Shown piece by piece: positions 1 to 7,144 of a stretch of DNA of 8,923 nt. Within the stretch, counting starts at the first letter, position 1. Each line of letters opens with the position of its first letter. The translations under genes were made by a program, and so were the position numbers. The DNA comes from an uncultured Rikenella sp. (lineage in GTDB: Bacteria; Bacteroidota; Bacteroidia; Bacteroidales; Rikenellaceae). The notes beneath the pieces are model-generated. The model was not told where the DNA came from. It made no database searches and saw only the letters and a program-made list of their open reading frames with translations. The stretch spans positions 1-8,923 of the forward strand of contig CAJTNK010000081.1 in NCBI GenBank assembly GCA_910577885.1. The letters are read 5' to 3'.

Positions 1-5
1 CGAAA

Positions 6-66
6 TTTTCTCGCCCGAATGGCCAGTAAAACACCCAACGGGTGCGAGCGGCACCGGGCGAAAAAA
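6..66. repeat. Nested inverted repeat (cruciform-like) beyond the terminator
   Basis: TCGCCCG (11-17) is complementary to CGGGCGA (55-61). With one mismatch the pairing extends through four T-A pairs (6-9 with 63-66). Inside lies a second perfect hairpin, CACCC-AAC-GGGTG (32-44), followed on the minus strand by TTTTA (27-31), which could act as a weak backup terminator. No gene can be supported in 1-110. A plus-strand frame stopping at TAA 27-29 could be the tail of a convergent gene, but only eight codons are visible. Confidence 0.35.
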
Positions 67-110
67 CCACCGCCGGGCCGCCGGTACAGAAACCCCGCCG
101 AGAACCCAAC

Positions 111-134
111 AAAAAAGGGACACGAACGTGTCCC
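111..134 (-). terminator. Intrinsic terminator closing the dcw operon after ftsZ
   Basis: On the minus strand a perfect 8-bp stem, GGGACACG paired with CGTGTCCC around a 2-nt TT loop (117-134), is followed at once by six T residues (111-116). This is a textbook rho-independent terminator, 78 nt after the ftsZ stop codon. On the plus strand the stem is followed by CAAATTT, so termination in that direction should be weak. Confidence 0.88.
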
Positions 135-212
135 CAAATTTACACAAGCCCCCGCAATAAAGCCTCTCATAAAACCCTGTTATACCCCCCTCACAAAGCC
201 CGCCCCGCCTCA

Positions 213-1970
213 TCAATCGAACAAATGTCCGCCATCTCTCTTCCGCCCCATCGAATCGTTTTTGAGCGTCTCGCGCGAGATCTTGCTCCCCGCCGGAAGC
301 GTCCCCGCCTCGATGTTCATCCGACGACGGATATAAGCCGGAATGTTCTCCAAATCCTCGTCACTCAAATCCGTCACCAAAACAGGAGCACTCTCCTCCT
401 CAACCCTCCTCCTGTTCGGTTCCGCCGCCTCAACCGCCTCTCCAGCCACCGCAGGAGTCTCCGGCACAACAGCCGCAGGAGTCTCCTCCGCCACAGGAGC
501 CACCGGTGAAACAGACGAAGAAACTGCCGACGGAACAACCGGAGGAGCCACCGGTGAAACAGACGAAGAAACTGCCGGAGAAACCACAGCCTCCGGAACC
601 GCCACAGGAGGAATCCCCGGCGCTACCCTCCCCCCCGATGTAACCGAAAAGGTCTCCTCGAACGAAGAAGAAACTGCTCCTTCCCCCAAAGCCCCCCCTT
701 CCAAATCCTCGTACACCCGCCCCGCCAAACCATCTCCCCCCATCGCAGAATAGCCCTCCTCCACCGCTCTCCCCTCCCCGTGCGTCACCACCGCAAACCC
801 ATCTTCCCCCGCATCCTTATTCTCCGCCTTCTTTTTGTTTTTCGCACCGTCGCTGTCCAGGTCGATCAGCGAAATCGTCTCCCTCCGCGGCTGCTGTTGC
901 CCCGCCGTCCCCGCCGCCGAAGCTCCCTGCCGCTGCGCCGCCTCCCGCCGCACATCACGCCCCACCACCTCCGCATACCGATCCCGAATCATCGGAATAC
1001 TGTCGACCCCGAAACCCGTAGCCACAATCGTAATCCGGATATCATCCCCCAACGACGGATCGTTCCCGGCCCCCCAAATCAGATCCGTTCCCAAGCCGAG
1101 CCCCGTCCGATCCTGTACGAACTGCGTAATAGCACGCGTCTCGGTCATCTTGACCTCCTTGTTCCCCGAAGTAATGGTGAGCAACACGTTCTTTGCCCCC
1201 GCAATATCCCGGTGGTTCAAGAGCGGCGAATTCATAGCCGCCTCGGCCACCTCCAGAGCCCGATTCTCCCCGCTCCCGCACGCCGACCCCATCAAAGCAA
1301 TCCCGCTGTCCCGCATCACGGTCTGCACATCGGCAAAGTCGACGTTGATGTGATTCTCCTGTGTGATAATATCGGCTATACTCTTCGCCGCCGACGCCAA
1401 AATATCATCGGCCTTGCCGAACGCCTCGGACAAGGTCAAATCCCCGTATATCTCGTTGATATTCTCGTTGTTGACCACCAGCAGCGAGTCCACATTATGC
1501 CTGATCTCCTCGATTCCGTCCAAGGCCTGCATAATCCGCCTGGGCCCCTCCGTCTTGAACGGAATGGTGACGATGGCCACCGTCAGAATCCCCATCTCCT
1601 TGGCCGCCCGGGCAATCACAGGCGCCGCTCCCGTCCCGGTGCCGCCCCCCATCCCGGCGGTGACGAACACCATCCGGATGTTTTTTTCCCGAAAAATCTC
1701 TTTGATCTCCTCGATACTCTCCTCAGCGGCCGCCCGCCCGCGTTCCGGCCGGTTGCCCGCTCCGAGCCCCTCGGTCAACGCCTCGCCCAGCCGGATCTGG
1801 GTCGGAATCGGACTCCGTCCCAACGCCTGCCGGTCGGTGTTGCAGACCATGAACGAAACGTCCGCAATCCCCAGTTTGAACATGTGGTTCACGGCGTTAC
1901 TCCCCCCGCCGCCGACCCCCACTACCATGATGATCGACGAACTCACCGGAGCTATATCTACAAATTCCAT
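213..1970 (-). CDS. ftsZ: Cell division protein FtsZ (tubulin-like GTPase) with very long C-terminal linker
   Basis: FtsZ polymerises with GTP at mid-cell into the ring that recruits the divisome. The 585-residue product has the whole GTPase core in residues 12-325: the nucleotide loop GVGGGGSNAVNHM (18-30), CNTD (43-46), the tubulin signature GGGTGTG (108-114) and the T7 loop NVDFADV (209-215), whose Asp211 and Asp214 complete the GTPase site of the next subunit. Residues ~340-540 are a disordered linker rich in Ala, Val, Pro, Ser and Glu. The conserved tail that binds FtsA is ENIPAYIRRRMN (541-552), followed by 33 more residues ending GGHLFD; such extensions after the tail are, as I recall, usual in Bacteroidota. 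Most FtsZ proteins are 350-450 residues, and the excess here is linker. The start gives a normal N-terminus before the core. The gene lies 41 nt after ftsA and is last in the operon, before the terminator at 111-134. Confidence 0.98.
   Translation of the reverse strand: MEFVDIAPVSSSIIMVVGVGGGGSNAVNHMFKLGIADVSFMVCNTDRQALGRSPIPTQIRLGEALTEGLGAGNRPERGRAAAEESIEEIKEIFREKNIRMVFVTAGMGGGTGTGAAPVIARAAKEMGILTVAIVTIPFKTEGPRRIMQALDGIEEIRHNVDSLLVVNNENINEIYGDLTLSEAFGKADDILASAAKSIADIITQENHINVDFADVQTVMRDSGIALMGSACGSGENRALEVAEAAMNSPLLNHRDIAGAKNVLLTITSGNKEVKMTETRAITQFVQDRTGLGLGTDLIWGAGNDPSLGDDIRITIVATGFGVDSIPMIRDRYAEVVGRDVRREAAQRQGASAAGTAGQQQPRRETISLIDLDSDGAKNKKKAENKDAGEDGFAVVTHGEGRAVEEGYSAMGGDGLAGRVYEDLEGGALGEGAVSSSFEETFSVTSGGRVAPGIPPVAVPEAVVSPAVSSSVSPVAPPVVPSAVSSSVSPVAPVAEETPAAVVPETPAVAGEAVEAAEPNRRRVEEESAPVLVTDLSDEDLENIPAYIRRRMNIEAGTLPAGSKISRETLKNDSMGRKRDGGHLFD
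495..577. repeat. 48-bp-period direct repeat inside ftsZ linker
   Basis: Two identical 35-nt copies lie at 495-529 and 543-577. They are in frame and encode SSSVSPVAPxxxP-type units in FtsZ (16-residue period, about residues 465-492). The period is a multiple of three, so gain or loss of a unit would keep the reading frame and change only the linker length. Confidence 0.9.
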
Positions 1971-2011
1971 GTGCGTATATTGTGCCTGCTTGTGCTAAAA
2001 TCGGTCTTCTA
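1971..2011 (-). other. ftsA-ftsZ gap with helically phased GCAC repeats
   Basis: Read on the minus strand, this 41-nt gap contains GCACAA twice, ten bases apart (1990-1995 and 1980-1985), and a third GCAC touching the ftsZ ATG (1971-1974). There is no Shine-Dalgarno and no TAnnTTTG box. The repeats could be a protein-binding or translation-enhancing site; there is no direct evidence for either. Confidence 0.25.
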
Positions 2012-3613
2012 TCAATATCGGTCGTCATCGTCGTCGACCTCTTCCGAGAGGATCGAGCCGAACCAACGACGAAGACGTTCTTTCATTTTCGGTTTCCGGA
2101 TCTGGATCTCGTCCTCGAAGTAATCGCCGCCGTTCGGATCGTCATCATACCCCTCCTCCGCATATCCCCCCGCCTCGTTATACGGATCGTAGACTCCCTC
2201 CCCGTCCGGCAAGGACGACTGCCCCCCCTGCGACACCTGCGGCGCATCGTACACGTCCCGCCCCTCGTCATATCCGCCGCCAGGCACCGACGAAGCGTGC
2301 CCCCCCATCGAATTGTTGTGATAGCCGCTCCCGCCCATCGATTGTTCGGGCGCTTGCGGTTCCCGCGCCAAATACGGATCCGCCGCAGCCGATGAGGAAG
2401 CCCCCGTCGCCTGCCCCGCCAAAGAAGGCAGCTCGCCGATCTCGGTGTAATTCCCCTTCCGCACGGCATCCAGCACAATCCCCGTCAGCGTGGAGTATTT
2501 CGGCGCCGAGATCAGCTCGACCGACTCCCCGCCGACGTAAGTCGTCGGCTGCGCCACCCGCACTTCCAGCCCGGTGTGGAGTTTGAAGAGCTGGTCCAGG
2601 TTCTTCAGATTGGCACCGCCGCCGGTCAACACGATCCCGGCCCCCAATCGTCCTTTGAAGCCGCACCGTTCGATCTCGATTTTGACGTAATCGATGATGT
2701 CGTACATCCTGGCCTCGATGATCCCGGCCAGTGTCCGCACGGCGATCTCCTTCGGCGCCTGGCCGTTGACGCTCGGAATGTTGATGTACTTATCGCCCGG
2801 CGTCCGCTCGGCCACCGCCTCGCCGAACGAGGTTTTGAGCTTCTCGACATACCGCTCCAGAATCCCGTACGCCCGAATGTCCTTATTGATGATATTCCCG
2901 CCGATCGGAATCACCGCCAGGTGCCGAATCACCTTGTCGTAGTAGACGCAAATATCCGTGGTTCCCCCCCCGATATCCACCACGGCGACGCCGAGTTCCT
3001 TTTCGTCGTCGCTGAGCACCGCCTCGGCCGAAGCCAGCGGCTGCAGCACGATCCCCGCCAGGTTGAGCCCCACACGCTGAAAGCACCGCCGGAGCCGCTC
3101 GATGGCCGTCTCCTCGCCGATAATGACGTTGAACTTGGCCTCGAGCTTCCGCCCCTCCATCCCCACCGGTTCGCTGATATCGTCCTCGCCGTCCAGAATA
3201 TACGACTGCGGCAAAATACTGATGATGGTCTTCCCCGCCGGCAAGGAGGCGTTCCGCTGGTCGTCGATCAGCCGCTCCACATCGCTCCGTCTGACCTCCG
3301 TCACCCCGGCATCGGTCATGTTCTGCACCGTCACATACCCTTGGGTCCGATTGCACTGGATGTGCTGTCCGGAAACCCCCACATACGCCTCCCGAACCAC
3401 GACGCCGAGTTCCTTTTCGAGTTGATTTTTCACCTCGCGCAACACCTGCGACGCCTGTTCGATATTCTTCAGGTCGCCTTTCATCACGCCGTTGGAGTTC
3501 AGCTCCTTGAGCGCGACGATTTCGATCTTGTTTTTCTCGGCTTTGCGTCCGACAGCCATCACGACCTTGGTGGTCCCGAGGTCGACCGCCGCCACGTATT
3601 CGTTATTCTCCAT
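2012..3613 (-). CDS. ftsA: Cell division protein FtsA (actin-like membrane anchor of FtsZ)
   Basis: FtsA binds ATP, polymerises on the inner membrane and tethers FtsZ through its C-terminal tail. The 533-residue protein shows the actin/Hsp70-fold nucleotide motifs: phosphate 1 DLGTTK (11-16), phosphate 2 VVDIGGGTTD (211-220) and the adenosine motif LTGGGANL (329-336). The FtsA-specific 1C (SHS2) subdomain fills about 84-165. Residues 395-505 are a low-complexity linker rich in Gly, Ser, Tyr, Asp and Pro, much longer than in E. coli FtsA (420 residues in all). It leads to the basic amphipathic helix KPKMKERLRRWFGSIL (507-522), the expected membrane-targeting sequence. The last residues are unusual: a run of aspartates ending DDDDDRY. 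The ATG at 3613 gives the standard N-terminus MENNEYVAAVDLG. It lies 36 nt after ftsQ and 41 nt before ftsZ, the usual ftsQ-ftsA-ftsZ order. Confidence 0.97.
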   Translation of the reverse strand: MENNEYVAAVDLGTTKVVMAVGRKAEKNKIEIVALKELNSNGVMKGDLKNIEQASQVLREVKNQLEKELGVVVREAYVGVSGQHIQCNRTQGYVTVQNMTDAGVTEVRRSDVERLIDDQRNASLPAGKTIISILPQSYILDGEDDISEPVGMEGRKLEAKFNVIIGEETAIERLRRCFQRVGLNLAGIVLQPLASAEAVLSDDEKELGVAVVDIGGGTTDICVYYDKVIRHLAVIPIGGNIINKDIRAYGILERYVEKLKTSFGEAVAERTPGDKYINIPSVNGQAPKEIAVRTLAGIIEARMYDIIDYVKIEIERCGFKGRLGAGIVLTGGGANLKNLDQLFKLHTGLEVRVAQPTTYVGGESVELISAPKYSTLTGIVLDAVRKGNYTEIGELPSLAGQATGASSSAAADPYLAREPQAPEQSMGGSGYHNNSMGGHASSVPGGGYDEGRDVYDAPQVSQGGQSSLPDGEGVYDPYNEAGGYAEEGYDDDPNGGDYFEDEIQIRKPKMKERLRRWFGSILSEEVDDDDDRY

Positions 3614-3649
3614 AGTCTCTACTCTCTGGTGTGAGTGGTGCTCTGTGCG

Positions 3650-4516
3650 TTATTGTTTCGCCTCCTCATCGGCGGCGCGTTGTTGGCCGGCCGGTGTCGA
3701 GAGGTCCGCGGGCATTCCTTTGCAGACGACCTGTCCGCGAAACCGGAGGTCGACTTCGGTGGCCGTCCGCCACCACCCTTCGGCAAACGAGGCGCGGTAG
3801 AACCGCGAGAGTTTGCGCAGCCGCCGCCCCACTGCCGCCGAGTCAACAATCGCGCCAAACCGGACGATTTGCCCGCCCACCCGCGGCAGGAGCGTTATTT
3901 CGCCCGCCTCGTAATAGATCTGGGCGGTCAAGGCGTCCAAAAACCGGTCGGTATCTACCTGATGGACAAAGTTAAGGAGATTATGCAACAATTCCCGCTC
4001 CCGAGGAAACTTTTTTTCGTCGAGCCGGCCGAAAAAGTCGGTCGGGAAGCTGAGCGGAAGCCGGCCGCTCACCACGGGCACCGAAGCCAGGCAGTCCGCC
4101 TGCGGAGGGAGCAACACCAGCGTGCTGTCGAGGTAGAAGTTGTGGCCGGCCTCGCTCACCACCCGCACCACGGGCCGACGCTGGGTGAGCGTGATGTGGA
4201 GCAGCCCGTCGATCGCCGTATAGGCATCGGCCTGCAGGACATAGTCCTGCTGTTCGACGAGCCGTTCGACGGCATACACGTCGACCTCCCGCAACGGCAC
4301 CCCGACGGTTCGGACACCGCTGTCGGCCAGCCACCGAAGCACGATCTCGGGGGTCACGAACCGTTGTACGGCGCTGTCCGCCACTTCGATCTCGACGCCG
4401 CTGCAACGCACAGCCGCCTCCCGATCCGAACAGTACCGCACGGCCACGACGCTGTAGGCCGCCAGCAGAACCAACAGCAGGATTTGCAGTATTTTACGAC
4501 CCCCGGACGACATCAT
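3650..4516 (-). CDS. ftsQ: Cell division protein FtsQ (divergent, bitopic membrane protein)
   Basis: FtsQ is a single-pass inner-membrane protein whose periplasmic part links early and late divisome proteins (the FtsQLB complex in E. coli). The 288-residue product has a short cytoplasmic start, one membrane helix (about 9-27, QILLLVLLAAYSVVAV) and a periplasmic domain. Residues ~37-118 fit a POTRA-like region (VEIEVADSAVQRFVTPEIV and then LREVDVYAVERLVEQQDYV), and the part after ITLTQRRPVVRV fits the FtsQ beta domain. Bacteroidota FtsQ sequences are weakly conserved, so the name rests on topology, size and position between murC and ftsA. Two adjacent ATGs (4516 and 4513) could serve as start; the first is used here. 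Spacing is 22 nt after murC and 36 nt before ftsA. Confidence 0.88.
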   Translation of the reverse strand: MMSSGGRKILQILLLVLLAAYSVVAVRYCSDREAAVRCSGVEIEVADSAVQRFVTPEIVLRWLADSGVRTVGVPLREVDVYAVERLVEQQDYVLQADAYTAIDGLLHITLTQRRPVVRVVSEAGHNFYLDSTLVLLPPQADCLASVPVVSGRLPLSFPTDFFGRLDEKKFPRERELLHNLLNFVHQVDTDRFLDALTAQIYYEAGEITLLPRVGGQIVRFGAIVDSAAVGRRLRKLSRFYRASFAEGWWRTATEVDLRFRGQVVCKGMPADLSTPAGQQRAADEEAKQ

Positions 4517-4538
4517 CTCTGCACAGGTTGTTTTTCGA

Positions 4539-5936
4539 TTAATCCGCCGCCCGATTCCGCCGCCGCACGGCCTCCGCCACCGGACCGCAGAAACGGTCGA
4601 TGTCCCCCGCTCCGGCCGTCACCAGCACGCCGTCCGCCGCCAACGCCTCGACCTCCGCCACCAGCTCCTCCTTGGCAATGAGCCTCTTGTGCGGCGCCGC
4701 AACGCCCTCCAGAATCATCTCCGAGGCGACCCCCGGAATCGGCAGCTCGCGCGCCGGATAGATCGGCAGCAGCAACACCCGGTCCGCCAAGCTCAGCACC
4801 TCGGCAAACTCCGCCGCAAAGTCGCGCGTGCGGGTGTAGAGGTGCGGCTGGAACACCACCGTCAGCTCCCGCCCCGGGAACATCTTCCGGACGGAGGTCA
4901 ACATCGCCCGCAACTCCGCCGGATGGTGGGCATAGTCGTCCATGTAGATCATCCCGCCCGGCCGCTGCGGGTCGTTGACCCAGAAGTCGAACCGCCGCCG
5001 CACCCCCCGGAAAGTAGCCAGCGCCTCGCGCAGCGCCTCGTCGGACGCGAACCCTTCGCACCACACCAAAGCCGCCGCCGCGACGCAGTTTTCGACGTTC
5101 ACCAGCCCCGGAATCCCGAGCCGACACCCCTCGACCCGCCGATCCGGGAAGACCAGGTCGAACGTATAGTACCCCCCCGCATCGACCTCCAGCCGCTCGG
5201 CCCGGAAATCCGCCGCCGGATCGCAGAGGTGGTACGTATAGCAGCGCAAGTCGCTCCGCGAGAACGGCAGTTCGATGCCTCGCTTCAAGATCAGCACGCC
5301 CCCCGGGACGATCCGCCCGGCAAACTCCGCGAAAGCCTCCCGCACCGCCTCGTAAGTCCCGTAAATATCCAAGTGGTCCGGATCGACCGACGTGACGACC
5401 GCCTCCTGCGGCCGAAGCTGCAGAAACGAGCGGTCGAACTCATCGGCTTCGACCGCCATCCGATCCCCCGCCCCCAACACCAGGTTCGAGTCGAAATTCT
5501 TGGAAATCCCCCCCAGGAACGCCGAGCCTTCGCCCGCCGCCACCGCATTGAAATGGGCCACCATCGTCGTGGTGGTGGTCTTCCCATGGGTCCCCGCCAC
5601 GGCCATCACCCGCCGACCCTCGCCCAACAGACCCAGCATCTGCGACCGTTTCAAGACCTCGAACCCGTTGGCCCGGAACCACCCCAGCTCGCTGTGATCC
5701 ACCGGAACCGCCGGAGTATAGATCACCCGCGTGCACGCCGGATCGCGAAAAGCCTCAGGAATACGCTCCACCGCGTCCTCGTAATGCACCGGTATGCCTT
5801 CCCTTTCCAACGCATCGGTCAACGGCGACGGCGTCCGGTCATACCCCGCCACCTGCCAACCCGCGTGCCGAAAATAACGGGCCAGCGCGCTCATCCCGAT
5901 GCCGCCGATCCCTACGAAATAGATCCTATCTTTCAT
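4539..5936 (-). CDS. murC: UDP-N-acetylmuramate--L-alanine ligase MurC
   Basis: MurC is the cytoplasmic ATP-dependent ligase that adds L-alanine to UDP-MurNAc, the first amino acid of the peptidoglycan stem peptide. The 465 residues match the family's usual length and hold all three Mur ligase domains: the UDP-binding Rossmann loop GIGGIGMS (9-16), the ATP P-loop AGTHGKTTTT (114-123), EADEFDRSF (163-171), DPDHLDIYG (185-193), and the C-terminal DDYAHHPAE (333-341) and FQPHLYTRT (362-370). The frame stays open well upstream, to 6383, but that part is a low-complexity Gly/Ala/Arg shadow of murG. MKDRIYFVGIGGIG is the true family N-terminus, so the start is 5936. Its ATG overlaps the murG stop as ATGA, which suggests translational coupling. 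Confidence 0.98.
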   Translation of the reverse strand: MKDRIYFVGIGGIGMSALARYFRHAGWQVAGYDRTPSPLTDALEREGIPVHYEDAVERIPEAFRDPACTRVIYTPAVPVDHSELGWFRANGFEVLKRSQMLGLLGEGRRVMAVAGTHGKTTTTTMVAHFNAVAAGEGSAFLGGISKNFDSNLVLGAGDRMAVEADEFDRSFLQLRPQEAVVTSVDPDHLDIYGTYEAVREAFAEFAGRIVPGGVLILKRGIELPFSRSDLRCYTYHLCDPAADFRAERLEVDAGGYYTFDLVFPDRRVEGCRLGIPGLVNVENCVAAAALVWCEGFASDEALREALATFRGVRRRFDFWVNDPQRPGGMIYMDDYAHHPAELRAMLTSVRKMFPGRELTVVFQPHLYTRTRDFAAEFAEVLSLADRVLLLPIYPARELPIPGVASEMILEGVAAPHKRLIAKEELVAEVEALAADGVLVTAGAGDIDRFCGPVAEAVRRRNRAAD

Positions 5937-7144
5937 CTCTTTCCATACTCGTTCGCTATCCGAATCACCGTCCGCGCCACCTCCGCCGCCGCCTCGGGCC
6001 GACCCAGCCGCAGGATATTCGCCGCCAGCAGCTCCCGCCGCCGGTCGTCGGCCAGCAGCTCCAACGCGCACGCCATCGCCTCCCGCTCCGCCGCCCCGTC
6101 CGCCACCAGCACGGCCGCCTCCCGATCGGCCAGCGCCCGCGCGTTCTTGGTCTGATGATCCTCCGCCACGTTCGGCGACGGTACGAAAACCACCGCCCGA
6201 CCCAACAGTTCCAACTCCGACACCGTGCAAGCCCCCGCCCGCGCCACCACCACATCGGCCAACGCATAGGCCAGGTCCATCCGCTCCACGAACGCCCCCC
6301 GCCACACATTCCGCGGCAGTCCGCCCGGCCGCTCCCCGATCGCCCCTGCCAACTGCGCATCGTAATACCGCCCGTTCTGCCAAATGACCTGCACCTCATC
6401 CGCCCGTTCCGCCAACCGGTCCAACGCCCCCAGCACACACCGATTCATCGTCCCCGCCCCGAGGCTCCCCCCGGTCACGAACAGCGTCTTCCGCTCCTTG
6501 GTTTTGACTCGACCTTTGTCCTGGCCCGCCGCCGCAGCCTCCTCGAAGCCGAAGTAGGCCGCCGCCTCGCGCCTGAGCTCGGCCGACGGCCGGGAGACCT
6601 CCGCCCCGAACGCCCCCCGCAGCGGATTCCCCGTCAACACGATCCGCGGAGCCGGGAAAAAACGCTCCATCCCCTCGTAAGCCACACAAATCGCCCGCGC
6701 CCGCCGCCCTAACAGCCGGTTCGTGAGCCCCGCATAGGAGTTCTGCTCCTGAATCACGGTCGGCACCCCCATCCGCTGCGCCGCCCACAACACCGGCGCA
6801 CTGGCATACCCCCCGAACCCCACCGCCACATCGGGACGGAACTCCCGCACAATCCTCCGCGCCCGCCGCACGCTCCGCCACACCTTGAGCGGCAGGGCGA
6901 AATTCGCCCCCGACAGCAACCGCCGCTGCAACCCTGCCACCGGAAGCCCCTCGATCTCATACCCGGCCTTCGGCACCCGCTCCATCTCCATCTTCCCCTC
7001 GGCCCCCACGAAGAGGATCTCCACCCCTTCGGCCCCCAGCTCGGCCCGCAACGCATCGGCCGTCGCCACCGCCGGATAGATGTGCCCGGCCGTCCCGCCG
7101 CCACTGATAATGACCCGTAATGGTTTGTTATTCATCGTCTTCAT
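5933..7144 (-). CDS. murG: UDP-GlcNAc--undecaprenyl-PP-MurNAc-pentapeptide GlcNAc transferase MurG
   Basis: MurG is a GT-B fold (GT28) glycosyltransferase on the cytoplasmic membrane face; it adds GlcNAc to lipid I to make lipid II, the substrate of FtsW. Visible motifs are the N-terminal G loop GGGTAGHIYPA (15-25, with His21 the likely counterpart of the catalytic His), GFGGYAS (109-115), QEQNSYAGLTNR (132-143), the second G loop TGGSLGA (224-230), RAGACTVSEL (302-311, with Glu310 expected to contact the UDP-GlcNAc ribose) and DHQTKNA (329-335). At 403 residues it exceeds the usual ~355-370, partly from a charged Lys/Glu-rich insert at 201-219 between the domains. The start is uncertain: ATG at 7144 or, three codons on, ATG at 7135 (MNNKPLRVIISGGG, closer to the family). 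Either start overlaps the end of ftsW, by 17 or 8 nt. Confidence 0.97.
   Translation of the reverse strand: MKTMNNKPLRVIISGGGTAGHIYPAVATADALRAELGAEGVEILFVGAEGKMEMERVPKAGYEIEGLPVAGLQRRLLSGANFALPLKVWRSVRRARRIVREFRPDVAVGFGGYASAPVLWAAQRMGVPTVIQEQNSYAGLTNRLLGRRARAICVAYEGMERFFPAPRIVLTGNPLRGAFGAEVSRPSAELRREAAAYFGFEEAAAAGQDKGRVKTKERKTLFVTGGSLGAGTMNRCVLGALDRLAERADEVQVIWQNGRYYDAQLAGAIGERPGGLPRNVWRGAFVERMDLAYALADVVVARAGACTVSELELLGRAVVFVPSPNVAEDHQTKNARALADREAAVLVADGAAEREAMACALELLADDRRRELLAANILRLGRPEAAAEVARTVIRIANEYGKR

Noticed and set aside
1..170. Minus-strand frame from ATG 170 to the window edge (about 56 codons)
   Set aside because: It runs straight through the strong terminator and its T run, has no recognisable motif and no promoter box, so a gene here is unlikely.
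19..336. Plus-strand 105-codon frame over the region after ftsZ
   Set aside because: It crosses the terminator hairpin and enters ftsZ antisense; the translation is Lys/Pro/Arg-rich without family features.
780..2123. 447-codon plus-strand open frame opposite ftsZ
   Set aside because: Antisense shadow of ftsZ with low-complexity Arg/His/Pro composition. The plus-strand frames at 2576-3634 and 3635-4681, opposite ftsA and ftsQ, are rejected for the same reason.
4689..6155. 488-codon plus-strand open frame opposite murC
   Set aside because: Same type of antisense shadow; composition is dominated by Arg/Pro/His and no family features are visible, while murC on the other strand has all its motifs.
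5937..6383. 149-codon N-terminal extension of murC to an upstream ATG
   Set aside because: It is a Gly/Ala/Arg-rich frame overlapping murG; MurC begins with the UDP-binding loop, which directly follows the ATG at 5936.
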